A stretch of DNA of 64,000 nt, from NCBI GenBank assembly GCA_014773175.1, contig VXCM01000034.1:183489-247488 (forward strand), read 5' to 3'. This document shows, one piece after another, positions 48,370 through 62,760 of the stretch. Source of the stretch: Lucifuga dentata (lineage: Eukaryota > Chordata > Actinopteri > Ophidiiformes > Bythitidae). Below the pieces are notes generated by a model, which ran no database searches, was not told the origin of the DNA, and saw nothing but the letters and a program-made list of their open reading frames with translations. A program made the translations under genes and the position numbers. Position 1 is the first letter of the stretch; each line of letters starts with the position of its first letter.

Positions 48370-49190
48370 ACTAGCATGAAAGTTTGGAATCACCTAGAAA
48401 TTTTCATGTTTGGCTTCAAATTTATACTTTCATTCACCAAGGTGGCATCAATTATTTTAAATACATAGCCAATATCTTAATAATGTTTCAAATGGCTATT
48501 ACTGCTGGAAATGACTGATTTCTAATCAGTTATAAAACTGCAAAGCCCCATCTCTAACAGCCATTACTCTAGTGTCCAAATAATAAACTCTTTCAGCTTG
48601 TCCTTAATTAAGCATGATTATAAATGCTAATTGGTTATTAGAGACACCTTTGTAATGGTGTTAGTGAAATCCATTATTCTGTTAAAATTACCAGGTAAAT
48701 TTTCTTTGTTGGGTAGCAAGTAAGTTCGATTCTGGGTTTAAAAATGACAAAACAAAACAGCTTTTTCAAGGAACACATCAGTCTACTGTAGTTTTGCAAA
48801 ATGAAGGTTATGCCATAAGTAACTGAAGATCTACACCACTGTCTTGAAAGAAAAGGGCAAACTGGATCTAGCCAGGACAGGACAAGAAGTGGAAGACCCA
48901 GATGCTAAACTGCTCAAAACAATAAGTACATCAGAGTCTGTTGTTTGAGAAACAGATGCCTTAATTGGTTGCTTCCTTAAATAGTACATGCCACATATCA
49001 CATGTCATCTGCAACAGTGAAAAGACAACTCTGGGATGCTGGCCAGGTGGCTATCTGAAACTGGCAAATAAAAAGAAAAAAAATGCAGATTGCTTTTCTT
49101 TTTTCTTTTTTTTTTTTTTCCNTTTTTTTTTTTTTTCCTGTTTCAGATATGGCTTTTTCCTGGAAACTCTGCCTTTAAGGCTAAACTGAT
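48370..49190 (+). mobile_element. Degenerate Tc1-like element, 5' part, rearranged
   Basis: 48770-49070 matches the transposase N-terminal region of a common fish Tc1 family by pattern (AGTCTACTGTAGTTTTGC, GGGATGCTGGCCAGG, TCTGAAACTGGCAAATAAAA). Beyond the poly-T/N join at 49122, the stretch AGATATGGCTTTTTCCTGG is the same family in the opposite orientation, so part is inverted or the join is wrong. No open frame. Confidence 0.65.
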
Positions 49191-52100
49191 CATGATTAAT
49201 TCTATTTTGGCACCATAGTATCATTTTCAGCAAGCTTTTTATGTAAGCAACACTTTAGAATTTTAAATGTTTGATGCCCAAACTGGCACGGTATCTGTTT
49301 ACAGTGTACCATGGCCTTCAATGTATCTGTCAATTCTGTACAGTGGACTGGGGCAGGGTTACTAACTGATACTACAGAATGTCTCCTGACTTAAACAGTG
49401 TATGAGGTTAGGTGTCATGAGTATTAAACTTTCACTTCATTGTGAAAAGAGATTTGCAAATAGGAAACAACATCGTTTCACTGAGCAAGCTAACTCTTTA
49501 CATTAACAACCACTTGAATAAGCGAATGAATACTTCCATAGATACAATCTGAAGATCTCTCTTCTTTCTGCCATTCATCTGTTGTTCTGAAGAAGAGCTG
49601 TTCTGTCTTTCTATCGCAGTCTGCCCTCTTTCTCTGTGCCTCCAGTTTTACCCTAATGGAGCAAAAAAGGTCAAAACCACAGACTTTCATCAAATTTGTT
49701 TAGCCAATAAAAGTCAAGCTGGCCCACCATAGACTGCTTCTTAATTGGCAGCTCTGTGCAGCACTAATGTGATTGGGGCAAAGGAGAGCCATTTTTTAAT
49801 TCGCCTCTTCAGACTGAGAACTTGTTCTATACTCATAATCCAATTGCGTGGGAATAATCCATGTAACTGAGCAGCAAAATCCTTGTGTGGAAAGCAAGAA
49901 GGCTTCAGTGGTGAGAATGCTGACACAAGGAGAGCAGAGAAGGTGTAGCTATGGAAAGATTTTTTTTTTTTTTTTTTTTATGCTGGAAATTTTGCTTTCC
50001 AGGAATACACATTGTGAAATGTTGTATTTAGCAGAGATCAAGCTGAGTGCACATTTTAGACCTACCCTAAGGATTGTGTAATGGAGAATGAAGCTGTTGT
50101 TGGAAGGAAGTCTGGAGCTTCCTAGTATCAGGCCTTGTGAGAATCTGTCTACTCTATGTAGTGTGATGTGAACACTCTTCTTTGTACAGCGTATGCCTTA
50201 GCATTAGCACTGGTGACTGACTATTAGAGTGAGCTTTAGTCAATGCTAGGTAATATGGGACAGCCTCATAAAAATTTCCTGATGTGCAGGTATGTCTCTA
50301 ATCCTGTGATTGTGAGAATGAATATTTACTACAGAAAAAGCCGATGTTCATCTGAACACGTGTTAGGTAAGTTTGATATGTTATGACCATTTCATGGCAC
50401 CTGTTTCAAACAAACAAAAAAGCAAAATCTTTACACACGCCCTGATTGTCACAATTCCACTGAAACAACCCGAATGTGACTGTTTGCACTACTTGGAAGT
50501 TGTGATGGCTCTGCTGGGGTAAATGTAGGTTTTGTAACACCAGACTGTGAGCTCAAATCCCTCAAGTTTACTTTTTTTTATGATTTGTATCATGTAGTCC
50601 CCAAAGTAAAACGAAACATATTCCGTCCTTTATACAAAGAAGCAACACCATAAAACTTTTTGTAAGGGAGCAGATGTCAGACATTAGAGCTTTTCACTGG
50701 TGCAAAAATATACTCTCTCTTGTTTTTCTTGGAAATGTGAAGAAATCTCAGAGAGGAATGCTGTTCAGCTGAGACACCAAGAAATCCATTAATGACTGAG
50801 CTTTAACAAAAATGTTTTCTGGTACTTTGGCAAATTATTGTTTTTCTCATTTGATAGATGAAATGTTCCATTAGGTTTATTACAAATCTGCAGGGAAAAA
50901 TTAAGCTTAATAAATTAATGTAATTCTGCTGCTGTTTTGTTCTGTGCAGCATTTCTAAAATCTCTTATGGTTATTACAGCATTACAGCATTCTTCCAGAG
51001 CACATACTGTATCAAATTAATACCAGCTCTCCGTATTCACAAAACAATTTTTAATACTCTGACTTCATTCTTTTTTTAAAGTTCAACATGTTTTGGCAAT
51101 AATCCATCAGGAGTGGTATTGGTTTCAGCTTCAGGAGTTGGATTGTCCCTGTCCTAACCCCTTCAAAGGAAAAGCACCTGTTTCGCTATTCTGAAATGAT
51201 AATTCTTTCATTCATTTCTTGTTGAGGCAGAAAGGTAGCTGATACTTTTCCTTCAAAACTGGCGATAACTGTTTCTAAGGAGGCTGATATCACTCACGCG
51301 GTGCTCTGATAGAGGATTATTGCTTAAACACATCATCCTTACACATAAAAATGAAAAACTGAGCCTAGATTATGGGAAAATCTTTTGGAGAGTCACTATT
51401 CCAATTTGATATATTACTGCAAGAGCACCCAAATTCCCTTTGAGGAAAACCCACCTGTTTTGGATCAGATCTGGTCTCTAAAAATCTCTGATGAACGTAT
51501 GCACACAGCAATTACAGAGCTGTTGTGATCATGGCATTTCTCACTGACAGGAAACTCCTTTCCTCCCACGGGCACACTCTGTGGATGATGTATTTCCTGT
51601 TTATTTCCTGGGTAATTTCTACCACTGTGAATAACATGAGGATGTGGAAAATGTCCAAATAGTTTCCGCAACCATGTGAGATCTGTTCATGCGTGACCCT
51701 TTCTTCCTCATGTCTGGCTTCAGTCTTGATTTTATATTCCATAGCAATAAAGGTTTCCATTGAAAAAAAAAAAAAAANAAAAAAAAAAAAAAAGGATAGT
51801 TCCTGTTTTCAGTTAAGACAGATATCAATCTGATAGCTGCCAAATTCAGATTCCCATATAAGATAAGGTTATGATCTATAAATAAGGGTGTATGGAGTAT
51901 GGAGTGCAGCACTAGAATAATTCTAGCCATTTGCAGTGGTTAAACATAACCAATTCATTAAAATTGGAGTTTATCAGTAGCAGCAACTAAATGGCATAAC
52001 AAAAGGTACCATTTAAAAGCTTTTAAATGGACTGTATCAGTGGTTTTGCATCCACATACATGCTATATGTTACTGACAACTATTTTCCAAAACATAAAAC

Positions 52101-54943
52101 TGTATTTTAGTTTTCCTTTTATTTTTCTAAATCCTCTAATCTTTCAAAATCACATGTTCAAAAATCAAGTCCTTTAATGCTTTGACCTTTGTGCACAGAA
52201 AAGGTATCTGAAACTTCAGAATGTAGGAAAATAAAGTATAATTCTGCTAATACTAGCTTATAGTTTATTTATGGAGCTGCTCCTCTTCCCACTTTCCTAT
52301 TATACAGCTGTTTCTATGAATAAGCATAAAAATATCTGGATTTCATGTTTGTCTGTAATTCATTCAATTAAAGATGAAAGAAAGATGAATGAAATTAGTT
52401 CTGCTTGCTCCCAATGATCACTGCATATCCAAAGTTATCACCAAAACATCAGCATCAACAGGAACTGGTCTGTATGTCTCTATTGCTTTTTCCATGACAC
52501 AAATGAATCAAAGTGGAGCCAGAGCTTTTTTTTTTTTTTTTTTNTTTTTTTTTTTTTTTTTACAGTGGTGGAGCCAGATCTGATTGGACTTAGGAAAACA
52601 TGCTTTAAACTAAAATCTAATGATTTTCTTTATTATTAAATACTGATATAGAACTACAAGGTTTCAATGTGTAGTAGCATTTGTGTACCATAAGTGTACA
52701 GTATTGCTTGATTGCATGAGCAATTTTGCCTTTAAATCTTCCTCGGAAGTTCCTGCTTAAGAGCTAAGAAGTTGAAGTTATGATGTAATGTGTGTTCAGT
52801 TGGTTTTAGCCAGAACAATAATGGACACATGGAGAAATAGCTTTTGTGTTATTTATTTATTTTTTTTCCAACAAAAACAACTTGCTTGAAGCATTACTCT
52901 AGCTAAACAAACACCAGGGGATGCACCTGAGGTGTTTTTAGTATTTGATTGCAGTCAAGTCACGTTTCTTGGAAAAGATGCACGGCATCATGAATAACTG
53001 AAAACAAACTTACATAGATTTTTTGTGAGCGTGCTCCTGTTGTGAAAAAGTTACAGAGTTTTCATGCTCATTACAACTTTATGGCAGATTTTTGAATCCT
53101 GATCTTGTAATTATGTTATTTCAATTAATTACTGTATTTGACTTGAAGTCACCATATGAGATTTCATTTAGCACAAGTTATAATTTTATATCTGTGTTAA
53201 TATGTGTCATCTGTGTTAGTTAACATGTCACATGGCTACAACAAATCCCCTATAACTACAGACTACAGCAGCTAAAGTAATTTTACTTGCGAGAAGAACA
53301 AATTGTTTAATACATATTTCCTCATTCCTCCACAAAATGGTTTCCTTAAGGTAAACAAGACTTTGAGGAAAGTTCCTCTAATGTAGTGGCAAACTTACAT
53401 AACGTGTCAATAATTTGAAACCACATATACACAGCACTGTAGTTGTTTCCTACATGGGATTTCACAGCAATATCCGTGAACAAAGCAGCACACAGCCCAA
53501 ACAGGGTTTTTTGGGGAGGAAGTGAGTGACATAATCGGATGACATGCAGACAACTGTTGTACAAATCTTTCTTGTTAGACACAGCAGGATACACACATTT
53601 CTATTAACATTCAACAGCAGTTTGTGGAGATTTGCAACCAGCAAATTATGTAAACATTGCTGATCAGGTGTTAACTGTTTTCAGAAACTGACCATCTCTG
53701 ACCATCTCTCTTTTTTGGTCTGTTTTCTCTCTATTTTTTCTGTTGTACTCTGTCTCATTTTCTCTTTCCTCTTCTTCTTCTTCTTTTTTTTTTAACCTAC
53801 CCCACTCTTTCTTTCTGTCTGCCCCTTTTATTCTCTTCATTTTTAATCCTGTTTGGGCTATTTCCTAGTCTGCAATCTGTCACAGAAGGCACATGGTCCT
53901 GATGTTATGTCCATCAGCTGCAGATTTCCTGAGAGGATGGCTTGCATGTGTGTGTGTGTGTGTGTGTGTGCAAGAAATTTGTAATGGTAGTGCATAGAAT
54001 TACATCAAATCAACTCTAGGATTTGAGTTACATCTTTTACAGGTAATAATTAAAAACGCTTAACCTTTGCTATGATCTCTGTTCTCTCTGAGAAGACAAA
54101 GTATGTGCATTAGGTGTGTGAGGACTGGTGCATTATCTGAGGTATTTTTTCTTATCAGATAACTTTATAGTCTCAGCCGGGGGATCTGGTATCAGAGCTG
54201 AGGTCCACAGTAGAGATACAGTCATGGAGTGGCATACAGAGAGAATCAGAGATAACCTTAAGAGTAGAAAAGCAGGTATTCTGACAAGAAGGCTTATAAA
54301 TGGAAAATGTATTAGGTGAGAGTAATGCACGAGCTAATGCTTTTTGGCTTTCGGCTGTTATTTTTGGAGTGCAACTCCAGTCTGCTGCAGTTCATCTGCA
54401 ACAAGACAAATGTGAAAAGACAATGGAAAAAGACAAATGGAAAATAATGACAACAACACTGTACGAAGCGAGGTGTCGTTCTTACACAGTAACAATTATG
54501 CCATGTATGAAATGTGACATGAAAAACCTGCTGTTTTGTCGAATGTTGCATAAATAGCCGCAGGACTTTGCGCTTTGTGCAGCGATGATGTGTGTTGAAC
54601 ATGACATGTACATACTCAGTGGTAACCTATGTGCGTGGATGATTTTTGTAGCATGTACATATTATAGTTATTCACCATCCTATATCACGGCATGAAGTAT
54701 TGTGACATTTTTGTAGTGCATGAAAAGCACGGCTGTGGAGGTTGGGCTGGTAGAAGCCTGTACGAAGCCTCTGCCTTTGACACCAGAGAGACAGAAAGCC
54801 ATTCTCATACTAGTAGTTGCTGTTGACGTTAATATTTAAAGCTTGTGATGGCCCTCTGGTGCTTGCTGGTTTTCTCTTTTAGTGAGCTTGGCAGGAAGTA
54901 ATCAGTGGGACGTCTACCACTTGTGCTGGTTGATCTCATCAGC

Positions 54944-54992
<49 letters not shown>

Positions 54993-55912
54993 ACTCACTC
55001 AACATGCTGAGTCTGGTCTACAGAGCATGGTGATGGGAGAACACATCACTACAGGATGACAACAAATTTAATTACAGTTTTGTTTCTACAAATTCTATTT
55101 TCTATCTTGAAGATGGAATTTATTGCCCTTTTAATATCGGGACATTTCATACTGCCACCACCAAGAAGATCCTTTTCGCAAAGCTGAGTAGAAAACACCA
55201 CTGATATCCTTGGCTGAAAATTGCAGATTTGCTTAGAATATCAGTTAAACAGGCAAAACAGTCTAAAGATGAGTTCTGTGATGATAAGATTATCACTGGT
55301 CATTGATATGGATTGTTTGCTTTAGTTCATCATGCTCAACCCCTTTCACATCAAACAGCATGATTTGATTCAATGTCAAAATCAAAAACATGGATTTATG
55401 CCAGTTATAGTACACTGCATTTTTTCATTACCAAGTGGTTGAGTGGTTATAATAATAATGTAGTGAATAAAATTGAATGCAGGTAGTATTAGCCTACGTT
55501 TTTACCCCAACTATATTGCATTAACAAAATTTCAATTTGAAATCAATTTGCAGGAGATAAGATTGAAATAATTTTGTTTGATTGGAGATTGTAAATGTGT
55601 TATGTGCAGAAGTATGTGGTTTTTAAGCTGTGGGTAAAAGCTGGAGTGGCGAAACATGAGAAGCTTCCAGCCTTTCAAAATGGACAGCACTGAGGCCCTT
55701 TAGGTAAAGTGAGTAACCCTCCCTGCTATTATAACTGCTTCCTCTGGCTGTTGCTATATCTGCTTGGTTAAATAAGGCTACAAAAACAGGAATCACTGGA
55801 GCCTAAAAACTAGTAAACATTTAGCCCTCATGTTGTCCTCAGTCCTCCTCAATTTATGAATATAAATGAAGAATGACTGGTCATTATTCCACGTCAGTAA
55901 ATGTGAAAATAT

Positions 55913-56454
55913 TAGGGCTGTCATGATATCAGATTTTCACTACACGATTATCATAGCCAAAAGAATTCACGATAACAATATTATCGCGATATCTCTAGAA
56001 AAGTTGAAAAAAAAAATAATAATAATAATGCTGTCAGTCAAATTCATCTTTAACTTTGTTTATTCTGCATATTGTCTCTGTTTTGGCAAATGAATTACAG
56101 TCAAAATGTGAGTAGGGAGGTGGAGAGAGTGTCTTCATCCTGATATGCACTAGCCACTTCTGCTTTTCTTTGCTTCTCCGCTGACTCAAACAGCGTTGGC
56201 TAACCTGAATCTTTAACTCTCTCTTGCTTCGTTTTATGCTGCCTAACAAATAACCAGGAGAGAGAAAATCCTGTCAAGTCCAACGCCATGATATATAAAA
56301 AAAAAAGCGAGAATGGAAAGAAAAGGAAAATGGCAATGATTTAAGAGGTGCTGGATTATTTAATGATACTATCATGTGTTTATTAACATGATATCAATAT
56401 TTCAGTTTTTATCACGGTTATCATCAATACCGGTATATTGTCGACACCCCTAAT
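55913..56454. mobile_element. hAT MITE with 8-bp target duplication
   Basis: Inverted ends TAGGGCTGTC and GACACCCCTA, flanked by perfect GAAAATAT at 55905-55912 and 56455-56462. The interior is rich in GATATC/TATCG blocks, and sub-terminal GATATCA/TGATATC sequences extend the inverted ends. Confidence 0.88.
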
Positions 56455-56830
56455 GAAAATATGTAAACTCTGTTTTTATAAAATTTTAAAACCATATTTT
56501 GTTATTTTGCATCCCAGGTAAGGTTTCATATATATATTTTAACAATTTATTTAGACATTTGTTTATTTTTATTTCAAGCCAACATCAGTTTGATTGATAT
56601 TACAGAAGCTGCACAATTAAAACATGATTTTCATGTAAAGCTGAGTTATGTGTTTTTTCCAAACATAAATAGTAACCTCTCAAACACCAAATGTAAGGAT
56701 GAGTTGGAGGTTTAAACCCCACTGTATTTCTCCAATTTGACATAAATAGCCTCTTTTACACCTCTCACCCAATCTGTCTCTCTCTGTCTAAAATATGGAC
56801 ATTCTGATCCTCAAAGCTGTGATTCTTGAC

Positions 56831-56869
<39 letters not shown>

Positions 56870-57044
56870 TCAGTTGGCATCAAATTGACTGGTTTCTTCC
56901 ACCTTCCGTTTCTGTCTTAAGGTTGAATGTTTCACTCCTTGAATAAATCTTTCATCTTCCATGTAGTAGCATTAGTGATTATAAAATTATTGTTGCTTTT
57001 TTAATCATGTTGTCTGCATGTGTGTGTGTGTGTTTGCCATACTT

Positions 57045-59166
57045 TTCACAAGTATTTCCCAGCACCTGATTTCTTCTAGTTTTGCACATTTGTCAAGACA
57101 GCCTGAATAAACACAAAATACAGTTTTTAAATGATCATTTCATTTATTGAAGGAAAAAAATCTCTCCAACACCTTTATCACCATGTGAAACACTAATTAC
57201 CTCCTTAGTTACTCAATCAACAAGTAACTCAATTTAATAGATAATTTAATAGATAATTGGTTGAACAAGACTAGATTCACCAGGCTTCATTCCTGCATGC
57301 AGCCTATTGAATCTTTTTTTTTTTCTGTCTGCATATATAGTTGTGGTATATGCCAAGATTGGCACAACCTTTNAATCTTTTTTTTTTTCTGTCTGCATAT
57401 ATAGTTGTGGTATATGCCAAGATTGGCACAACCTTTTTTTTTTATATATATATACAGTATGCAATTTAATCTAGCAACAGACAGATAATATAGTGCATAG
57501 GTGAGTGTGTGTAAGTGTTTGACCTTCACCAGCCCTCCTTGACCAACCTATTACGCTTTATTTAAAACTAACAATTTCTATCAAGGAGGACTAAACACCT
57601 GAACAACAACACAAAGACAAAAACACACAGACAAGTAGTGACAGTAATAACCAGTGTAGTGGTTTAATCTGTGAAACACCAAAAAGGCTAAAACCCCACG
57701 ACACAACAGACCAGGACAAACAACAACACATAAACAAACAGTGACCGCAATAAACAGTCTACTTATTTAGATTGTGAAGTTCCATGCACCAAATCCAGAT
57801 CCCCAGAGTCCTGATCCCCCTGAGAAACACCAGCACTAAGTGGTGGTGATGACCTCAAACACTGCTCCAGCAACCTCAGAGACCCAGATCACAGCTTAAG
57901 ATCGGATCACAATTGTAGCTGGTGTGTCGGGCTGGGACCTAATCACAGAACCTTACCAAAGCATGGGGACCTCTCCTAGCCCGACAGAAGTCACACGGCT
58001 GGGCAGGACACCCCAGACAGAAAGACACCCAGGACGCAGAGGTCCAGGGGGATAGAGGAGAACCAGGACAATGGATGAGCCCAGGAGCCAGGAAGGGCAT
58101 CCACATGCACCATTGGAACAGACAAGCAGACCACCGGAAGAGCAGGCCAGGCCACACTCCAAGGCACACCCCCAGACCGCCCCCCCCATGGAAGCACAAG
58201 AGGTGCCCTCAGGCCCAGGGGGAGGGGCGTGGGGGCACCAGCAGCGGCCCACCGGGAGGGCCCCGGCCCCACACCACACAGACCACAACACCACAGGGGT
58301 AGAATGCCAGCGGTGGGGCATGAGGGGCCAAAGGCCGACACACCCATGCCCTGCACACGAGCACGGCCCGCCAAGCTGGCGAGGGCGAGACCCAGCGTCC
58401 GGGTGAGGGGCGGAATCCAGACACCCGAAGCCAGACACACATATGGCAGACCCCCCAACTAAGACTCCCCCCACACAGCCGGCAGGACCCAACTTTCTGG
58501 AAGACGTGGACTCATTCCATCTGGTGTAAAGCTAACACAGCGTTCCACAATAAGATTGTCATAGCATCAGTCAGACATGGAGGTGGTAGTGTGATGGTGG
58601 GGGGTTGCTTTGCTGCTTCAGCCACTTGTCATAATTGATGGAACCATGAATTCTGCTTTCTACCAGAAAATCCATCATCAGTCCTGATGTGAAACTTCTG
58701 CAGCAAGACGATGATCCAAAGCAAAGAGCAAGTCAAAAAAAACTACATGGAGGTTTTGGAGGTCTAGTCAAACTCCTGACTTGAAGCCCATTGAGATGCT
58801 GTGTTAGGACCTTAAAATGGGCCATTCATGCTGAAAAACCTCCAATGTGTCTGAATTAAAGCCGCAAAGAAGAGTGAAACAAAATTCTTCCACATGATGA
58901 GAAAGATTTTATCTCCAGTTATCAGAAGAGTTTGTTGCTGTTGCTGCTGATATGTGGAACAACCAGGCATTAAATTTAGGGGATTATTACTTTTTTACAT
59001 GGTGATAAAGGTGTTGGAGAAATCTTTTGAATGAAATGATAATTTAAAAACTGTATTTTGTGTTTACTCAGACTGTCATTTTATGTTAAATTTTGTTTGA
59101 GGATCTCATACAATTAAGTGACAAATGCAAAAATAGAAGAAATCAGGAAGGAGCAAACACTTGATC
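57045..59166 (+). mobile_element. Tc1-like element with long inverted repeats and a foreign insert
   Basis: 57050-57187 is an inverted copy of 58996-59162 with scattered mismatches (shared core AAACACAAAATACAGTTTTT). Downstream, 58500-58990 is plus-strand transposase debris: GGAGGTGGTAGTGTGATGG (HGGGS block) and a CCCATTGAGATGCTG stretch (third catalytic region). The central 57316-58500 segment does not fit the family and is GC-rich. The 63-bp repeat around N 57373 (57310-57372 and 57374-57436) is an assembly duplication. Confidence 0.78.
57900..58495. other. GC-rich low-complexity block of unknown origin
   Basis: Sharply richer in G+C than everything around it, with C-runs and GGGCCCCGG-type sequence. 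It opens long frames on both strands because stop codons are AT-rich. No domain was recognised, and it is probably an inserted repeat inside the Tc1-like element. Confidence 0.5.
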
Positions 59167-59739
59167 ATGGTTATGTTATAGTGTATGTTTAATGCACAAC
59201 ATCACACCATGCTAAAGTTGTCCCTGTAAAAAATACAGTTTTGCCATCCATAAATTGAACATCATATCTCTCCCATCACTTGCCTGCCCATGCATACTGC
59301 AGGAGCTCACCTTTGACCTCCCATTGATGCTTTGACCTCTGGCAGGCTGCCTGTGTTTGGCAGTGAAAACGGCATCTGTCATCTCTCCTCACCCAGCGTC
59401 TGTCTCATTCACAACTTCCCACATGGTCCCACCCCCACCCACTCANCACCCACCCACCCAGTTCACATGTGCAGTGGGAAGTTTGTTGGAGGCTGTGACC
59501 TCATGCTGCGTTGTGGGCGTGGCGCTACATCGAGTTCTGTGTGTTATTTGTCATGGAGGTGGTTCAGAAACACAAATGCTGATGCATCATAACATACTGC
59601 AAGACTTATGTAGCATGTTTATACAGTATTTAAAGTGTATGTTTAATGGATTTCAATTTTAAAATATATTATTCAGGGTAGTTTTTAATAGACGCTAACA
59701 ACACATTTTGAGAATCTGCTGTAGCAATTTTAAATTACA

Positions 59740-60470
59740 AGCCAAAAACCAAAATCACCACTTCGACAGCTGTAGGTAACATATGACATCGTCTGCAAAA
59801 AGCCCTACTTTATGTGATATAATGTCTGAATACACTGCACAGATTTGTTGTTGAATCCAAGTCGTTCTAACACTTGATAAAGAAAGCTCCAGTTAACGCG
59901 ATAGAATGCTTTTTCTGTGTCGATACTGACCAATATTATACTTTGTTGTTTTTGTTGTGCCTCTTCTATGATATGGAGAGTTCTCCTGATATTATCTTGT
60001 GTTTGGCGCCCCCCGATGAATCCCGTTTGATCTTTGTCTATTAGGTCAGCTATGAATGTGTTGAGTCTTTTTGAGATAAATGATGTGTATATTTTATAGT
60101 CAACATTTAAGATTGATATTGGTCGATAGCTTTCACACTAGTTTTTATCTTTCCCTGGTTTAGGTATGACTGAAATGATTGCTTCTGACCATGATGGTGG
60201 CATTTTATTGTTCTGTTGTGTCCAAATAAGGGAAGACATAAGTAGGGGTATAAGCTCCTCTTTGAATAACTTGTACCACTCTGCAGGGTAACCATCGGTC
60301 CCTGGAGATTTATTGTTTTGAAATGAATTTATGGTTTCAGTTATTTCCTCTTTTGTTATCGCTGCTGTTACGATATCATTTTGTGTTGTGCCAATTGATG
60401 GTAGGTGTAGTTGTTTTAAAGAAGTTTCTGCTTCTTTGTCATTGGTTAGTGAAGGCTGCGTGTATAGATT
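59740..60470 (-). pseudogene. L1-type LINE reverse transcriptase fragment
   Basis: The minus strand reads PPSWSEAIISVIPKPGKDKN, stop, CESYRPISILNVDYKIYTS, DQTGFIGGRQTQDNIRRTL and SIDTEKAFYRVNW, then after a frame change FADDV. These are L1-clade RT blocks in order, including the first catalytic aspartate (in SIDTEKAF) and the FADD pair. In-frame stops and an internal deletion before FADD make it dead. Confidence 0.88.
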
Positions 60471-60479
60471 GTAGCATTA

Positions 60480-61070
60480 CTGGAACAACTGCAGTTTGAA
60501 AAATATATGATTATGTTTTTCTGGGATGAAATAATCAGTTTTCAGACTACATCTGTGTGGAGGCCTGCTGAAACCACGCATACATCACCTTCCCCCTTCA
60601 CAGACACCTAACTGTCCCCCTTCACAGACACAATACACATTCACTTTAACATATGGATGAGCAACCAGGAACTCCTCAAGATCCCCTGCTGTTCTCTTCC
60701 CCTCGTTTAGTTGTAAAACTTGCAGAGCAGATACTGTAAAGACAACGAAACAGAACTTCTAAATTTCTCTGACCTCCCAAACACCATGGTAACCAGAGGT
60801 TATCACCTTAGAGAGACTTGGTAACACTTTGATCTTTAAAGCTCCTCTGCAATAAAAGAAAAGAACATACAGTCACTCTTATCTGCATTTGAGTATCTCA
60901 CAAGCTCCCTCCCCCAAATGGTCACCTCAATGGCTCCAGATTGTCTACGAGCCAAGGGCTTCACAGAGTTAAAGAACTGATCTCACTACACCAAATAAGA
61001 CTCTTAATTCAGAATCTATTCAGGAAACAAGAAGATGTCTGAATTTATTTAGAGTCATGAAATAAATGAG

Positions 61071-61125
<55 letters not shown>

Positions 61126-62760
61126 TACCTTAAAACTATGTTCAGATATTGAAATTCATTTTCAATACTACATGCTTTTGTTGTACTTGTATTTGTGTTT
61201 ATTTAGTTAAAGGATTTAGTTTTATGTGTTACATTTCTCCAACATACTTCTTAAATCACAGAACATCACATTGTTATTTTATGATCCTTTAAGTTCACAC
61301 AAAATCTATTTTGACAATCTACAACAATCTAAGCTTTTGTTTTATCTTTGTAATGTTTAGAATACTTGCATTGATGCAGAAATAGATTTAGTTAATCAAA
61401 GATCATCAAATTTCATAATAGTGTTTTAGATGTTTAGATTTTGTGATAAATTCCTATTAGACAACAAAAGAGATGATTTATTTGTGTAACATGGTTTTAT
61501 TTGTGCTAGCATGTCATACTGTGAATTTACTACGTGAAATTTCTATGTATCATGCTTTGACAATGGGAAATGAGTGGACTTAGTATAAGTATAGGTTATG
61601 TTTCTGTAATATCACAGAAATTAAGCTGCTCCAGGCTGCTGCCTGCCTTCATGACATCATCGGGAAAAGCTCCTATGAGAACAAAGCATGGGCGTGTTCT
61701 TCACAACGCGCGAAGGGCTTTTCTCTTTAAAACTCCACGCAGCCCATTGTTTGAGGCTTTTTGTTGTTATCTCTCTTGGCTTTCTTTCCTTTTTCCTTTT
61801 GTTGCTGCCCTCTCTACACCGCGTGGCGGCTTCTCTTCTCTTCTTGTCTCCTTTCTTCACCGCGTTGCTAAAACAACGGCTAGCGGTTCTTTATTTTAAA
61901 GTAATCTCAAGTAATTTTATTAGCTGTTCTAAGAAGTTTTTGCCTGAATCAGCGATAGATGTTATCACGACCTCCACGTGGTTTCATTCAAGCTATTCAG
62001 TTCTAGCTACGGTTAGTTCTCCAAGTTAGCTGCTCTGCTACGTGCCATCGGCTCCGCTGACCACGTTGGGTAAACTCCAGCACTGCAATCCGGTTCGACC
62101 TGAAGTCCAGCTCCCAGCTCCAGCTGTTCGTCAAGAAGTGTGCTGATCTGGTTCCAAAGGAAGACCCATTTGTTCGGATCCGTGACGACGGCCGCGAGTC
62201 CGAACATCCTGAATCCTGAGGACTGCCTGCACCACGCTTCCTTCATACGACGTGACCAAGCTGTTGAGCGCCTGAGTCAAGACTGGCGATCCGACTTTCC
62301 CACATCATTGGAGTGACTAAGCCCAACGTAAGATCTTGTCTTTGCTGATGTTAAAGTGATGCAGCCTAACTACGTTATTTTCCCATTTCCATATCTTTCT
62401 TACCAACCGTTTTCTATTTTCATAATTGCCGTACTAACTCCGTAAAATAAAGCTAGACTCAGTCAACGTTAGAATAGGTTAGGATTTTATTTTGAAAATC
62501 CACCAGTTTTCCGTTGTCAAACCTGGTTTTCATTTCTCACATAATATCTACCTCATTTGTATATTTTTATATTTCTCATCTGTAAATAAATGTTAATCTG
62601 TGCAATAGTACTTTGTTTTTGTTTTTTGTTTCAGTTCGGAGAAGAAATCACTGGACGAGTCAAGAATCATTACTTTTCAGATTTGAGCCCAAATATTAAG
62701 TTAAGATCTGAGACTGAATATTAATTAAATAATCAAAATATTAAGTTTAAACAACTTAAT
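60480..62760. other. 2.3-kb segment separating the two L1 parts
   Basis: Not L1-like. It contains a (TC)n run and, at about 61600-62340, a more GC-rich stretch with CpGs, then AT-rich sequence with AATAAA-like motifs near 62447. The composition could fit an inserted LTR-type element, but no terminal repeats, primer-binding site or coding domain were seen. Confidence 0.35.

Noticed and set aside
57939..58492. Overlapping long open frames on both strands in the GC-rich block
   Set aside because: Stops are rare in GC-rich sequence, the frames overlap on both strands, and no domain or conserved motif is visible.
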